Source: Methylobacterium sp. Leaf99 (GTDB lineage Bacteria; Pseudomonadota; Alphaproteobacteria; Rhizobiales; Beijerinckiaceae). From it: a stretch of 64,000 bases of DNA. A program made the position numbers and the translations under genes. The stretch covers positions 744,223 to 808,222 of the forward strand of contig NZ_LMMU01000001.1 of the NCBI RefSeq assembly GCF_001422375.1. The letters are read 5' to 3'. Position 1 is the stretch's first letter; each line of letters begins with the position of its first letter. The notes under the pieces were generated by a model. It did not search any database. It was not told the DNA's origin and saw only the letters and a program-made list of their open reading frames with translations. Shown piece after piece: positions 56,153 through 64,000 of this stretch.

Positions 56153-56767
56153 TTACTTCCCGATCCAGTCGTGCCCGGCCACCACCGCCTCCACGGGGCG
56201 GGTCCACGTGCCCGGCTGGTCGGTGGCGCCCGAGCCGAGGGCGCATTGGACCATGACGCTGTCGCTCCAGCGGCCGTACTTGTAGCCCACCGCCGGCAGC
56301 AGGCCGACGCGCACGAACCCGCAGGCCTCGTGGAGGCGTAAGGACGCCTCGTTCTTCGCGTCGATGTAGCCGATCATCTGGCGGTAGCCGCCCGCCGCGC
56401 AGGCCTCGATGAGGGCCGGGAGCAGGCGCCGGCCGATGCCGGCGCTGAGGTGCTCGTGGTGGACGTAGATCGAGTGCTTGAGGGTGTAGCGGTAGGCCGG
56501 ACGCTTGCGGAACGGCACGGCATAGGCGTAGCCGGCCACGACCCCGTCGCGGTCGGCGACGAGGTGGGGCAGGCGCTTCTTGCGCATGGCCTTGCGGCGC
56601 TTCTTGAGGTCGTCCGGGTGGAGCGGGTCCTCCTCGAAGTCGCCGACGTCGCCGACCCCGCGCCGGATGTGGTGGGCGTAGATGTCCACCATGTCGGGCA
56701 CGTCGGCATCCGACGAGGGCCGGATGACGAGGTCGGGATCGCTCAAAGGTGCGGCCCGCGCCGGCAT
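56153..56767 (-). CDS. GNAT N-acetyltransferase
   Basis: The 204-residue product has the GNAT core (about 10-175), with acetyl-CoA binding at Leu-Ser-Ala-Gly-Ile-Gly-Arg-Arg-Leu-Leu and Asn-Glu-Ala-Ser-Leu-Arg-Leu-His-Glu-Ala-Cys-Gly-Phe, as in phosphinothricin-type acetyltransferases. An extra charged loop (about 42-65) is present. Its ATG overlaps the stop of the decarboxylase gene (TGATG), so translation is coupled. An amine made by that decarboxylase may be its substrate; this is inference. Confidence 0.85.
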   Translation of the reverse strand: MPARAAPLSDPDLVIRPSSDADVPDMVDIYAHHIRRGVGDVGDFEEDPLHPDDLKKRRKAMRKKRLPHLVADRDGVVAGYAYAVPFRKRPAYRYTLKHSIYVHHEHLSAGIGRRLLPALIEACAAGGYRQMIGYIDAKNEASLRLHEACGFVRVGLLPAVGYKYGRWSDSVMVQCALGSGATDQPGTWTRPVEAVVAGHDWIGK

Positions 56768-59127
56768 CAGCGGGTCTCGCGCATGACGCGGGGCTCGCGC
56801 ATGACGTAGGTGTGGAACCGGATGGTGCCGTCGGGATCGACGTTGCGGAACACGCCCTGGATCTCGGCCTCGAAGCCGGGGAACAGGTTCGCCGAGCGCT
56901 CGAACATCTTGAAGTAGTCCAGCATGGGTTTGGCCCGCTCGTCCAATCGCTCGCCCGGCAGCACCGTGCCGATGCCCGGCGGGTAGACCAGAAGCAAGGT
57001 CGTCGCCACACGGCCCTCGGCTTCCGCGATGGGCACGTAATCGACGTTGTTGCGGGTCAATTGCTGCACCGCTTCCTTCGGCGTCATCACCATCTCGGGC
57101 AGGTGGCCCGGCTCGAACTGCTTGCGCTGCAGGGCGCTGGTGCCGGCCTCGCGGTGGAAGGCGTGGAAGTCGGCGCAGAGGTCGCGCAGGCGCACGCCCT
57201 TGTAGCGGTTGGGCCGGCGCCGGACGAACTCGGGCATGGCGTCCTCCAGGGGCACGTTCTCGTCGTGCAGGCGCTTGAAGCCGACGAGGCCGGAGATCAG
57301 CGTGCCGGCCTTGGAGGATTCGACGCCGGGCGTCAGGAGGAAGAGCAGGGAGTTGAGGTCGTTCTTCTCCGGCACGATGCGGTTTTCGCGGAGGTACTGC
57401 GCCACGATGGGGGCCGGCACGCCGTGGTCGGCGTATTCGCCCGTGCGCCGGTCGAAGCCCGGTGTCAGCACCGTGAGCTTGTTCGGGTCGGTCATGGCGT
57501 AGTCGGGCGCCACGTGGGTGAAGCCGTGCCAGGCCGCGCCCGGGGTCAGTTCCCAGTACTTGGCGTTGCCGGCGAGCTCGTCGGTGGAGAGGCTCTCCCA
57601 CGGCACCTTGCCGTCCGGGCCCTTCACGGTGTCGGGCACGAACGGGTCGAAGAACCAGCGCTTCTGGGGATCGCCCTCCTTCTCCTCGAACTCGCGGCGG
57701 ATGGCGCGGACCTTCTTGCGCCACTCGATGCCGAGGCGGATGGTGTCGTCCCACAGGACCACGCCCGAGCGGCCCTTCATCATCTGGGCGCCGACGTCGA
57801 GGGAGGCGAACAGGGGGTAGAACGGCGAGGTCGAGGCGTGGACGAGGAAGGTCTCGTTGAAGCGGCGGTGCTCGATCCGCCGGGTCTGGCCGCGGATGTG
57901 GCTGTCCTTGGTGTGGATCTGCGACGCCTGGGAGAAGCTCGCCAGCTGCTTGTGGGTCGACTGGGTGGCGATGATGCCCGGCGAGGTCTCGTCGAGACCC
58001 TTGAGCCCCATGGCGAAGCACCCGGCGAAGAGCGGGTGGAACTTCATGAAGCCGGCCCAGGCCTCGTCGAACAGGATGTAGTCGCAGAGGTGTCCGATCT
58101 TATCGACGATCATCTGCGCGTTGTAGATGGTGCCGTCGTAGGTGCACTGCTCGACCACCGCCACTCGGAACGGGCGCTCGCGCTTCCACGCCTCCGGGTC
58201 GGTGATCAGGGGGTTGTCGCGGATCTTCTCGCGGATCAGCGTCTCGTCGAGGGCCTCGTGGTACATGGGCCCGATGAGGCCGAAGCAGTTGCGGTCGGTC
58301 TCGAGGAAGACCGGGATCGCGCCGCCGAGGAACAGGGCGCCGTGATGGGCCGCCTTGTGGTTGTTGCGGTCGAACAGGACGAGGTCGCCCTCCGCCACCA
58401 GGGCCGAGAGCACGATCTTGTTCGAGGCCGAGGTGCCGTTGAGGACGAAGTAGGTCTTCTCCGCCCCGAAGATGACGGCGGCCTCCTTCTGCGCCTTCAG
58501 GGCCGGGCCCTCGTGGACCAGGAGGTCGCCGAGGTCGAGGACCGAGTTGTCGAGGTCGTCGCGAAACACCGCCTCGCCGAGGTGCTCGACGAAGATGCGG
58601 CCGATGGGCGAGCGGTTGTAGAAGATGCCGCCGTTGTGGCCGGGGCAGGTCCAGAGCTGGTTGCCCTGCTCGGCGTAGTCGACGAGCGCCCCGAAGAACG
58701 GCGTCTTCAGGGTCTCGGCGTACTGCTTCACCCGGCTGACGAGGCCGCGGGCGATGTAGTCCGGGGTCTCCTCGGCGAGGAAGATGTAGCCGTCGATGAA
58801 GTCCAGCACCTCGACGGGGATGTCCTCCAGGCGCTTCCGGCGGACCATGATCACGATGGGCATTTCCAGCCCGCGCTTGCGCATGAGGTTGATCAGCGCC
58901 GCCGCCTTGCCGTCGAGGCCGCGCTTGCCCCAATCCACCACCATGCAGCCGATGGCGGAATCGGTCTGGACCGCGATGGCCGCGTCCTCCACGCGCCGGG
59001 CCCGCACCACCTCGAAGCCGAGTTTCTCGATGGAGGTGAGGATCTGCTGGACGCGCACGCCCTCGAGGTCGTCCGGATCGAAGTTCGGCGCGCACATCAG
59101 CACGGTGAAGCGGCGGAAGAAGTCCAT
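56767..59127 (-). CDS. Orn/Lys/Arg decarboxylase, PLP-dependent
   Basis: The 786-residue enzyme has an N-terminal receiver-like wing domain (about 1-130), the PLP aspartate-aminotransferase fold with Lys393 in Ser-Thr-His-Lys-Gln, Asp in Leu-Phe-Asp-Glu-Ala-Trp, and the C-terminal domain of the family. It decarboxylates arginine, lysine or ornithine to agmatine, cadaverine or putrescine, for acid resistance or polyamines. Sequence alone does not choose the substrate. The last residues Met-Arg-Glu-Pro-Arg-Val-Met-Arg-Glu-Thr-Arg come from an 18-bp tandem repeat. A GNAT gene follows by stop/start overlap. Confidence 0.92.
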   Translation of the reverse strand: MDFFRRFTVLMCAPNFDPDDLEGVRVQQILTSIEKLGFEVVRARRVEDAAIAVQTDSAIGCMVVDWGKRGLDGKAAALINLMRKRGLEMPIVIMVRRKRLEDIPVEVLDFIDGYIFLAEETPDYIARGLVSRVKQYAETLKTPFFGALVDYAEQGNQLWTCPGHNGGIFYNRSPIGRIFVEHLGEAVFRDDLDNSVLDLGDLLVHEGPALKAQKEAAVIFGAEKTYFVLNGTSASNKIVLSALVAEGDLVLFDRNNHKAAHHGALFLGGAIPVFLETDRNCFGLIGPMYHEALDETLIREKIRDNPLITDPEAWKRERPFRVAVVEQCTYDGTIYNAQMIVDKIGHLCDYILFDEAWAGFMKFHPLFAGCFAMGLKGLDETSPGIIATQSTHKQLASFSQASQIHTKDSHIRGQTRRIEHRRFNETFLVHASTSPFYPLFASLDVGAQMMKGRSGVVLWDDTIRLGIEWRKKVRAIRREFEEKEGDPQKRWFFDPFVPDTVKGPDGKVPWESLSTDELAGNAKYWELTPGAAWHGFTHVAPDYAMTDPNKLTVLTPGFDRRTGEYADHGVPAPIVAQYLRENRIVPEKNDLNSLLFLLTPGVESSKAGTLISGLVGFKRLHDENVPLEDAMPEFVRRRPNRYKGVRLRDLCADFHAFHREAGTSALQRKQFEPGHLPEMVMTPKEAVQQLTRNNVDYVPIAEAEGRVATTLLLVYPPGIGTVLPGERLDERAKPMLDYFKMFERSANLFPGFEAEIQGVFRNVDPDGTIRFHTYVMREPRVMRETR
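56770..56805. repeat. 18-bp tandem repeat (x2) at the decarboxylase 3' end
   Basis: Units 56770-56787 and 56788-56805 (GCGGGTCTCGCGCATGAC and one variant) code for Val-Met-Arg-Glu-x-Arg twice, directly before the stop codon. The frame is kept. Confidence 0.8.
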
Positions 59128-59246
59128 GCGGGGAAGGCTCCAGACGGGGTTGGGCGCACCGTTCGCGCCGGGAGGTGACGCTTCGATGACGGACGTGGGC
59201 GGGGCGCGGGGATTTCAGGCGCTCCGCCGCGCGACAGGACGCCGGC

Positions 59247-60281
59247 TTACGACCGGGCGCGGCGTTTGACGAGCCCGAGGCGGCGGATCACGCCGTAGAC
59301 CGCCAGGGCCGCGAGGCCGCAGATCCCCAGCGCCAGGAACGAGCCGTTCTCGAACTCGCCCAGGAACAGGCCCTTGGTGTTCATGCCGAACACGCCGGTC
59401 ACCAGGGTCGGGGGCAGGAACAGGGCGGTGAGCACCGACAGGGTGAAGAGCTGGCGGTTGGTCTCGGCGGCGGTGCGGCCGGCGATCTCGTCCTGCAGCA
59501 GGCGGGTGCGCTCGGACAGGACGTGCATGTCGCGGTGGAGCGAATCGAGGCGCTGGACCACGCGGGCGGCCATGGTCACCACCGCCTCGGGCAGGGCGTC
59601 GTCGTCCTCGTCGGTCTCGGCTTCGAGGCGGTGGAACACGGCGGCCAGGCCCGAGAGCTGGCGGTGCTGGCGCACGGCCTGCCGGCGGATGGGGGCCAGG
59701 GGCTTCGGATCGGCGGCGCGGGTCTCGTCGAGGACGCGGTCCTCGATGATATCAAGTTCGTCGGAGAAGCGCTTGGCGCAGGCATCGAGGGACGCGACGA
59801 CGCCCTCGACGAGGCGCTCCAGCAGCCGGGCCGGCGAGGTCACGCGGGCGCCGGCCAGCACCGCGTCGCGGGCGGCCTCGGCGCCGGCGGTGGCGTGGCG
59901 CCGGCCGCTGACGAGGACGTTCGGGCCGAGGACGCAGTGCAGGCGCCCCGTCGGTTCCTCGCCGATGGCGCCGTCGAAGGCGCGCTCGCGGTCGGCGATG
60001 ACCACGCCGAGGCAGGCGCCCTCCACCACCACGCGCTGGTGTTCGTCGCGCCCGAAGGTGGCGGCCGACAGGCGCGGCGGCCCGAACCGCCCGGCCTCGA
60101 TGAGCCCGGCGACGCGGGCGTCGATGAGATCGACGTGGAGCCAGACGAAGCCCGCGCCCGCCGCATCCGGTGCCGGCAGGTCTGCGGCGGACGCGATGGG
60201 CACGGCGCGGCCCTCCCCGTCGAAGCGCAGGGCGAACAGCACGCCCGGCAGGACGGCCTCGTCGGTGAGAAGGCGCGGCAT
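59247..60281 (-). CDS. CorA/ZntB-type divalent metal transporter
   Basis: From ATG 60281 the product is 344 residues: a large cytoplasmic N-terminal domain (about 1-280) and two C-terminal membrane helices with the pore motif Phe-Gly-Met-Asn-Thr-Lys-Gly after the first. The Gly-Met-Asn signature is that of the CorA superfamily; the overall pattern favours ZntB (zinc) over magnesium CorA. It would move Zn2+ or related ions across the inner membrane. The ATG is chosen because the longer frame gives no family match. Confidence 0.88.
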   Translation of the reverse strand: MPRLLTDEAVLPGVLFALRFDGEGRAVPIASAADLPAPDAAGAGFVWLHVDLIDARVAGLIEAGRFGPPRLSAATFGRDEHQRVVVEGACLGVVIADRERAFDGAIGEEPTGRLHCVLGPNVLVSGRRHATAGAEAARDAVLAGARVTSPARLLERLVEGVVASLDACAKRFSDELDIIEDRVLDETRAADPKPLAPIRRQAVRQHRQLSGLAAVFHRLEAETDEDDDALPEAVVTMAARVVQRLDSLHRDMHVLSERTRLLQDEIAGRTAAETNRQLFTLSVLTALFLPPTLVTGVFGMNTKGLFLGEFENGSFLALGICGLAALAVYGVIRRLGLVKRRARS

Positions 60282-60453
60282 CGGTTTTGGCCGTGTCCCG
60301 TGCCGGCAAAATGCCGGATTCCCCTCCGGCACATGGCAAAGCCGCGCGACAGTGTCGTGACGCGGGTAGCCGTATCAGGCGGCCGTATCAGGACTGTCAC
60401 ATGCGGCTGCTTTAACGCGATCGGGACTTCGAGCGACGGACGGGACGGCGGGC

Positions 60454-61377
60454 ATGGATCACGGGCAGCGGGCGGGCGGCTTCGACCTCGAGGCGATCCG
60501 GCGGGAGGTCGCCGACGATTTCGACGAGGAGCTCGAGATGGAGCTGGACGAGGAGCGCCTCGAACAGCTCGCCGACGCCGTCGGGGGGGCGCCGCGCCCG
60601 CCGCAGATGGACCGCAAGCGCTACTTTCGCGAGCTGTTCCGGCTCCAGCACGAACTGGTGCGCCTGCAGGACTGGGTGCAGACCCAGAAGCTGCGTGTCG
60701 TCGTGATCTTCGAGGGCCGCGATTCCGCCGGCAAGGGCGGCGCCATCAAGCGCATCACCCAGCGCCTCAACCCGCGGGTCTGCCGGGTCGCCGCCCTGCC
60801 GGCCCCGAGCGAGCGCGAGCGCACGCAGTGGTACTTCCAGCGCTACGTCAGCCACCTGCCCGCGGGCGGCGAGATCGTGCTGTTCGACCGCTCCTGGTAC
60901 AACCGCGCCGGCGTCGAGCGGGTGATGGGCTTCTGCACCCCCGACGAGGTCGAGGAGTTCTTCCGCTCCGTGCCGGAATTCGAGCGGATGCTGGTGCGCT
61001 CAGGCATCATCGTGCTGAAATACTGGTTCTCCATCACCGACGAGGAGCAGGAACTGCGCTTCACCATGCGCATCCACGACCCGCTGAAGCAATGGAAGCT
61101 CTCGCCCATGGACGTGCAGTCGCGCCGCCTGTGGGAGGACTACACCAAGGCCAAGGAGGTGATGCTCGCCCGCACCCACATCCCGGAGGCGCCGTGGTGG
61201 GTGGTGGAGGCCGTGGACAAGAAGAAGGCCCGCCTCAACTGCATCGCCCACCTGCTGTCGCAGATCCCCTACGGCGAGGTCGAGCATCCGCCCGTCCACC
61301 TGCCCGAGCGCGAGCGCCACAACGACTACGCCCGCCAGCCGGTGCCGCCGGAGATGTTCGTGCCGGCGGTGTTCTGA
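60454..61377 (+). CDS. ppk2: Polyphosphate kinase 2
   Basis: The 307-residue enzyme moves phosphate between polyphosphate and nucleotides, mainly NDP or NMP. Walker A Gly-Arg-Asp-Ser-Ala-Gly-Lys-Gly-Gly is at 88-96, the lid/Walker B part Val-Leu-Phe-Asp-Arg-Ser-Trp-Tyr-Asn-Arg at 142-151, and Leu-Lys-Tyr-Trp-Phe-Ser-Ile-Thr near 190. An acidic N-terminal stretch (about 20-42) is extra. The class (PPK2-I to III) is not fixed, though the size fits class I. The stop codon is in a 13-bp tandem repeat. Confidence 0.93.
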   Translation: MDHGQRAGGFDLEAIRREVADDFDEELEMELDEERLEQLADAVGGAPRPPQMDRKRYFRELFRLQHELVRLQDWVQTQKLRVVVIFEGRDSAGKGGAIKRITQRLNPRVCRVAALPAPSERERTQWYFQRYVSHLPAGGEIVLFDRSWYNRAGVERVMGFCTPDEVEEFFRSVPEFERMLVRSGIIVLKYWFSITDEEQELRFTMRIHDPLKQWKLSPMDVQSRRLWEDYTKAKEVMLARTHIPEAPWWVVEAVDKKKARLNCIAHLLSQIPYGEVEHPPVHLPERERHNDYARQPVPPEMFVPAVF

Positions 61378-61390
61378 GGCGGTGTTCTGG
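61365..61390. repeat. 13-bp tandem repeat (x2) covering the ppk2 stop codon
   Basis: GGCGGTGTTCTGA (61365-61377) is followed directly by GGCGGTGTTCTGG (61378-61390). The first unit holds the stop codon TGA. Confidence 0.8.
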
Positions 61391-61406
61391 AGGAGGCTTG
61401 CCGCCC

Positions 61407-61814
61407 CTACGGGCAGGCGAGCCCGTAGGGCGCCACCACGATGTCGCCCTGGCGCGGGTTGTTGAGGGCGATGGGCTGGGTGCCGCCGCGGCCGACGGCG
61501 ACGTAGCACCGGTCCAACACGGCCACGGTGTCGAACGCGGCCTGGAACGCGGGCTCTTGCGGGACGGGTTCGAGGCCGGCGAGCCGCGACCGGCAATAGA
61601 CCGCGACGTCGACCCGCCCCGACTGGCGGTAGAGGATGGTGCGGGCCCGGCGCGGCTGCACGGTGATCGCCGGGCCGCCATCCTGGCTGAACACCACGTC
61701 GTGGACCGTCCGGTTGATCACCTGGCGGGTGCAGCCGGCCTGCGCCGCCTGCGCCGTGCCGAGGGCCAGCCCGAGCGCGGCGACGCCGGCCGCGTGTCGC
61801 ATCCATCCGCGCAT
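61407..61814 (-). CDS. Small secreted protein of unknown function
   Basis: A 135-residue protein with a signal peptide (about 1-26, ending Ala-Gln-Ala-Gly before Cys). Four cysteines in the mature part (first directly after the signal, then in Val-Tyr-Cys, Asp-Arg-Cys-Tyr and the C-terminal Ala-Cys-Pro) suggest two disulfides. A beta-rich, small domain is likely. No family is recognised. It converges with ppk2 (29 bp gap). Confidence 0.7.
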   Translation of the reverse strand: MRGWMRHAAGVAALGLALGTAQAAQAGCTRQVINRTVHDVVFSQDGGPAITVQPRRARTILYRQSGRVDVAVYCRSRLAGLEPVPQEPAFQAAFDTVAVLDRCYVAVGRGGTQPIALNNPRQGDIVVAPYGLACP

Positions 61815-61961
61815 GAATCGTCTCCCGAGGGCGCCGCCGTCGCGCGCCGAATGCCAAATCCGACATCAACGGACGCGTCCGGCGGGCGTTCCCGGCCGGG
61901 TTGATTCGGGCGGCCGGGCTGGGCATGCCGGGGGCACCCCCCACGCCACCCCGGACCCGCC

Positions 61962-62771
61962 ATGAGTGCCGCCCCGACCGCCGCCGACGAGATCCTGTTC
62001 ACCCAGGACGGGGCCGGCATCGCCCGCCTCGTCCTCAACCGGCCCCGGGCCCGCAACGCCCTCACCTTCGCCATGTACCAGGGGATCATCGACCACTGCG
62101 CCCGCATCGCCGCCGACCCGTCCGTGCGGGTGCTGGTGATCACCGGGGCCGGCGACAAGGCGTTCGCCGCCGGCACCGACATCGCCCAGTTCCGTGGCTT
62201 CTCGTCCGCCCAGGACGCCCTCGACTACGAGCGGTTCATGGACCGGGTCATGGGCGCCCTGGAACGCCTGCGCGTGCCGGTCATCGCGGCCATCGCGGGC
62301 GCCTGCACCGGCGGGGGGGCGGCCATCGCGGCGTCCTGCGACCTCCGGATCGCCACCCGCGACGCTCGCTTCGGCTTTCCCATCGCGCGGACGCTCGGCA
62401 ACTGCCTGTCGCTCGCCAACCTCAAGCGCCTCTCCGCCTTGGTCGGCCCGGCGCGGGTCAAGGACATGATCTTCACCGCCCGCCTTATTGGCGCCGAGGA
62501 GGCCCTCGCCATCGGCCTCGTCGGCGAGGTGGTGGCGGACGCCGAGGCCCTCGCAATCCGCGCCACCGAACTCGCCGGCCTCATGGCCGGCCACGCCCCC
62601 CTGACCCTGCAGGCCACCAAGGAAGGCCTGCGCCGAATCCAGGATGCCGACGACACGGAAGGCGAGCGCCCCGGCGACGACCTCATCCGCCTCTGCTACA
62701 CCAGCGCCGATTTTCGCGAGGGGATGGAGGCGTTTTTGGGCAAGCGCGCGCCGGACTGGACCGGGCGGTGA
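61962..62771 (+). CDS. Enoyl-CoA hydratase/isomerase family protein
   Basis: The 269-residue crotonase-fold protein has the oxyanion-hole segments Ala-Phe-Ala-Ala-Gly-Thr-Asp-Ile-Ala-Gln-Phe (about 67-77) and Ala-Cys-Thr-Gly-Gly-Gly-Ala-Ala-Ile-Ala (about 113-122). A Glu at the first catalytic position is replaced by Gly/Ala-type residues, and the second Glu position is not clear, so the reaction may be an isomerase or other crotonase activity rather than standard hydration. ATG 61962 opens the usual N-terminus. Confidence 0.88.
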   Translation: MSAAPTAADEILFTQDGAGIARLVLNRPRARNALTFAMYQGIIDHCARIAADPSVRVLVITGAGDKAFAAGTDIAQFRGFSSAQDALDYERFMDRVMGALERLRVPVIAAIAGACTGGGAAIAASCDLRIATRDARFGFPIARTLGNCLSLANLKRLSALVGPARVKDMIFTARLIGAEEALAIGLVGEVVADAEALAIRATELAGLMAGHAPLTLQATKEGLRRIQDADDTEGERPGDDLIRLCYTSADFREGMEAFLGKRAPDWTGR

Positions 62772-62778
62772 GGCCGGA

Positions 62779-63096
62779 TCATTTCGGCCCGGCATCCTGA
62801 AGCATGGCGCGGCGAAGAATGGCGTTCAGCTTCGTCTGGTAGCCGCGCCCGCCCGTCTTCAGCCAGGCCAGCACATCCGCGTCGAGGCGGACGGTGACCT
62901 GGGCCTTGATTGGACGATAGAATGGATTGCGCTGGGCATTGGCGAAGAACGCATCCGTGAGCGGCGGGATATCGCCGTAGTCGATCTCGGCGTCCGGAGC
63001 GGCGGCAAGGGCCGCCAGCTCCGCGCCCTGCTCCGGCGTGAGGGCGGCGGGCCGGTGCAGATCGAGCTCAAAGACGACGGGATCGGTCTTGTTCAT
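62779..63096 (-). CDS. brnA: BrnA-type antitoxin
   Basis: A 105-residue protein with a ribbon-helix-helix-like C-terminal part (Val-Thr-Val-Arg-Leu-Asp-Ala-Asp-Val-Leu-Ala-Trp-Leu-Lys and Tyr-Gln-Thr-Lys-Leu-Asn-Ala-Ile-Leu-Arg), typical of BrnA. It neutralises BrnT and represses the operon. The start at 63096 lies inside the 3' end of brnT (29-base overlap), the usual BrnT-BrnA order. Confidence 0.88.
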   Translation of the reverse strand: MNKTDPVVFELDLHRPAALTPEQGAELAALAAAPDAEIDYGDIPPLTDAFFANAQRNPFYRPIKAQVTVRLDADVLAWLKTGGRGYQTKLNAILRRAMLQDAGPK

Positions 63097-63373
63097 AGCG
63101 CCTGCGCTCCTGCCGGTCGGCCCGCCGGGCCGAGATGATGCGAACGATTTCCGTTCCGTCGTCCGCGTCGAGGATCGTGTGAGCAACCAGCACAATCGTG
63201 ACGCCGTCCACGAGGCCGATGGTCTGCCAGCGGTGCTCGCCGTCCTCGATCCGATCCTGCAAACTCGACGCGTAGGGATCGGCAAAGACGCGGGATGCGA
63301 CCTCGAAGGTGATGCGATGCTTCAGCCGGTTGCTCTCGGCCTTGGCCGGATCCCATGCGAAGCGAATCGTCAT
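63068..63373 (-). CDS. brnT: BrnT-type toxin
   Basis: The 101-residue product opens Phe-Ala-Trp-Asp-Pro-Ala-Lys-Ala-Glu-Ser-Asn-Arg-Leu-Lys-His, and ends with Ile-Ile-Ser-Ala-Arg-Arg-Ala-Asp-Arg-Gln-Glu-Arg-Arg-Arg-Tyr, both diagnostic of BrnT, a ribonuclease-fold toxin. ATG 63373 is chosen over further upstream codons because it gives this start. It is followed and overlapped by the antitoxin gene. AT-rich sequence directly upstream (63374-63415) suits a promoter. Confidence 0.9.
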   Translation of the reverse strand: MTIRFAWDPAKAESNRLKHRITFEVASRVFADPYASSLQDRIEDGEHRWQTIGLVDGVTIVLVAHTILDADDGTEIVRIISARRADRQERRRYEQDRSRRL

Positions 63374-63487
63374 ATCCGAATGTAACGACAAATTTGATGG
63401 TACACAATGGTATCGATCGTCGGTCGCACGCAAGCGAACGGCCCGAACCAGGGGTCCGGGCCGCGCGTCGCCAGCTCCAGGCCCGCC

Positions 63488-64000
63488 CTACCGCGTCGAC
63501 GGCAGCAGCCAGTTCGGCAGCCACAGGGCGATGCCGGGCACCAGGCAGAGGATCAGGATCGCCACCGCCATGAGCATCACGAAGGGCAGCGTGCCCCAGA
63601 TGATGTCCTTGAGCGGGATGTCGGGGGCGATGTTCTTGATGACGAAGATGTTGAGGCCGACCGGCGGGTGGATCAGGCCCATCTCCATGGTGATGGTCAT
63701 GACGACCCCGAACCAGACGAGGTCGAACCCGGCGGCTTTCAGGGGCGGCAGGATGATCGGCGCCGTCATCAGGATGATCGAGACCGGCGGCAGGAAGAAG
63801 CCGAGGAGGATCACCAGCCCCAGGATCGTCACCAGCAGCACCCAGGGCGACAGCTGCATCGCCACGATGGCGTTGGCCGCCGATTGCGAGATGTGCAGGT
63901 AGCTCATCACGTAGGCGTAGAGCAGGGACATGCCGATGATGAGCATCAGCATGGTCGATTCCCGCAGGGTGGCGGCGAGGATCGGGTTGACATCCTTCGG
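63488..64000 (-). CDS. TRAP transporter large permease (DctM type), N-terminus outside window
   Basis: The frame runs off the window edge, so only the last 170 residues are seen. They form about four membrane helices with the DctM-type Gly-Phe-Phe-Leu-Pro-Pro-Val, Thr-Met-Glu-Met-Gly-Leu-Ile-His-Pro-Pro-Val-Gly-Leu-Asn and Pro-Leu-Lys-Asp-Ile-Ile-Trp-Gly segments. The full protein would be the large permease of a tripartite organic-acid importer; its substrate-binding partner should lie beyond 64000. Confidence 0.9.
   Translation of the reverse strand, partial: PKDVNPILAATLRESTMLMLIIGMSLLYAYVMSYLHISQSAANAIVAMQLSPWVLLVTILGLVILLGFFLPPVSIILMTAPIILPPLKAAGFDLVWFGVVMTITMEMGLIHPPVGLNIFVIKNIAPDIPLKDIIWGTLPFVMLMAVAILILCLVPGIALWLPNWLLPSTR

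Overview
The window looks like chromosome of a high-GC alphaproteobacterium of the order Hyphomicrobiales, most like Methylobacterium or Methylorubrum. The clues are the flagellar gene order flgE-flgK-flgL-flaF-flbT-flgD-fliQ-flhA-fliR with a FtcR-type regulator, CtrA-like TTAA-N7-TTAA sites, a glutathione-dependent formaldehyde pathway, strong G/C bias at third codon positions, and frequent palindromic intergenic repeats. This assignment is inference. No phage, insertion sequence, CRISPR array, tRNA or rRNA was seen.

Layout. 1-4.1 kb: the 3' part of a heparinase II/III-like gene and a lower-GC acyltransferase-3 gene, suggesting surface polysaccharide work. 4.3-6.5 kb: formaldehyde detoxification (class III alcohol dehydrogenase plus S-formylglutathione hydrolase). 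6.6-25.3 kb: a flagellar locus, mostly on the minus strand. It holds a FliL-like protein, FlgN, FlgJ-type rod protein, a FliJ-like coiled coil, FliR, FlhA, FliQ, FlgD, FlbT, FlaF, FlgL, FlgK, FlgE, FliI, FlgF and a DUF1217 protein. A PilZ gene and the flagellin gene are on the plus strand, and the regulator FtcR closes the block. Three unrelated plus-strand genes interrupt it. 25.6-43.2 kb: mixed metabolism and envelope genes (TerB-like protein, a CoA-transferase, a bestrophin-like channel, asparaginase, a LysR regulator, an acyl-CoA synthetase, TypA, a hydrolase, and a DUF3325/PepSY/DUF3649 iron-uptake trio). 43.6-46.3 kb: a min operon with two tandem minC genes, then minD and minE. 46.5-55.5 kb: a 42-residue repeat peptide, an ABC-F ATPase, a patatin lipoprotein, a LOV histidine kinase with its response regulator, an ABC exporter, and a phosphoesterase. 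56-64 kb: a GNAT gene coupled to a PLP decarboxylase, a ZntB/CorA transporter, PPK2, an enoyl-CoA hydratase, a BrnT/BrnA toxin-antitoxin pair, and a truncated TRAP permease gene.

How it fits together. The flagellar block covers export apparatus (FlhA, FliQ, FliR, FliI), rod, hook and junction proteins, filament, and post-transcriptional control of flagellin (FlbT, FlaF). A perfect TTAA-N7-TTAA site between ftcR and the TerB-like gene and a near-perfect one in front of the PilZ gene fit a CtrA-to-FtcR hierarchy. A third near-match lies between the two minC genes, which would tie division-site control to the same cell-cycle regulator.

The least expected signals are these: two tandem minC paralogues; short tandem repeats that repeatedly fall on gene 3' ends and stop codons; a flagellin-type inserted module inside the DUF1217 flagellar protein; a 42-residue peptide made of two near-identical amphipathic segments; and dispersed intergenic repeats, including a 53-bp near-identical pair in opposite orientation about 26 kb apart. 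I did not find a clear new multi-gene system. The tandem minC arrangement and the stop-codon repeats are the best candidates for something undescribed.
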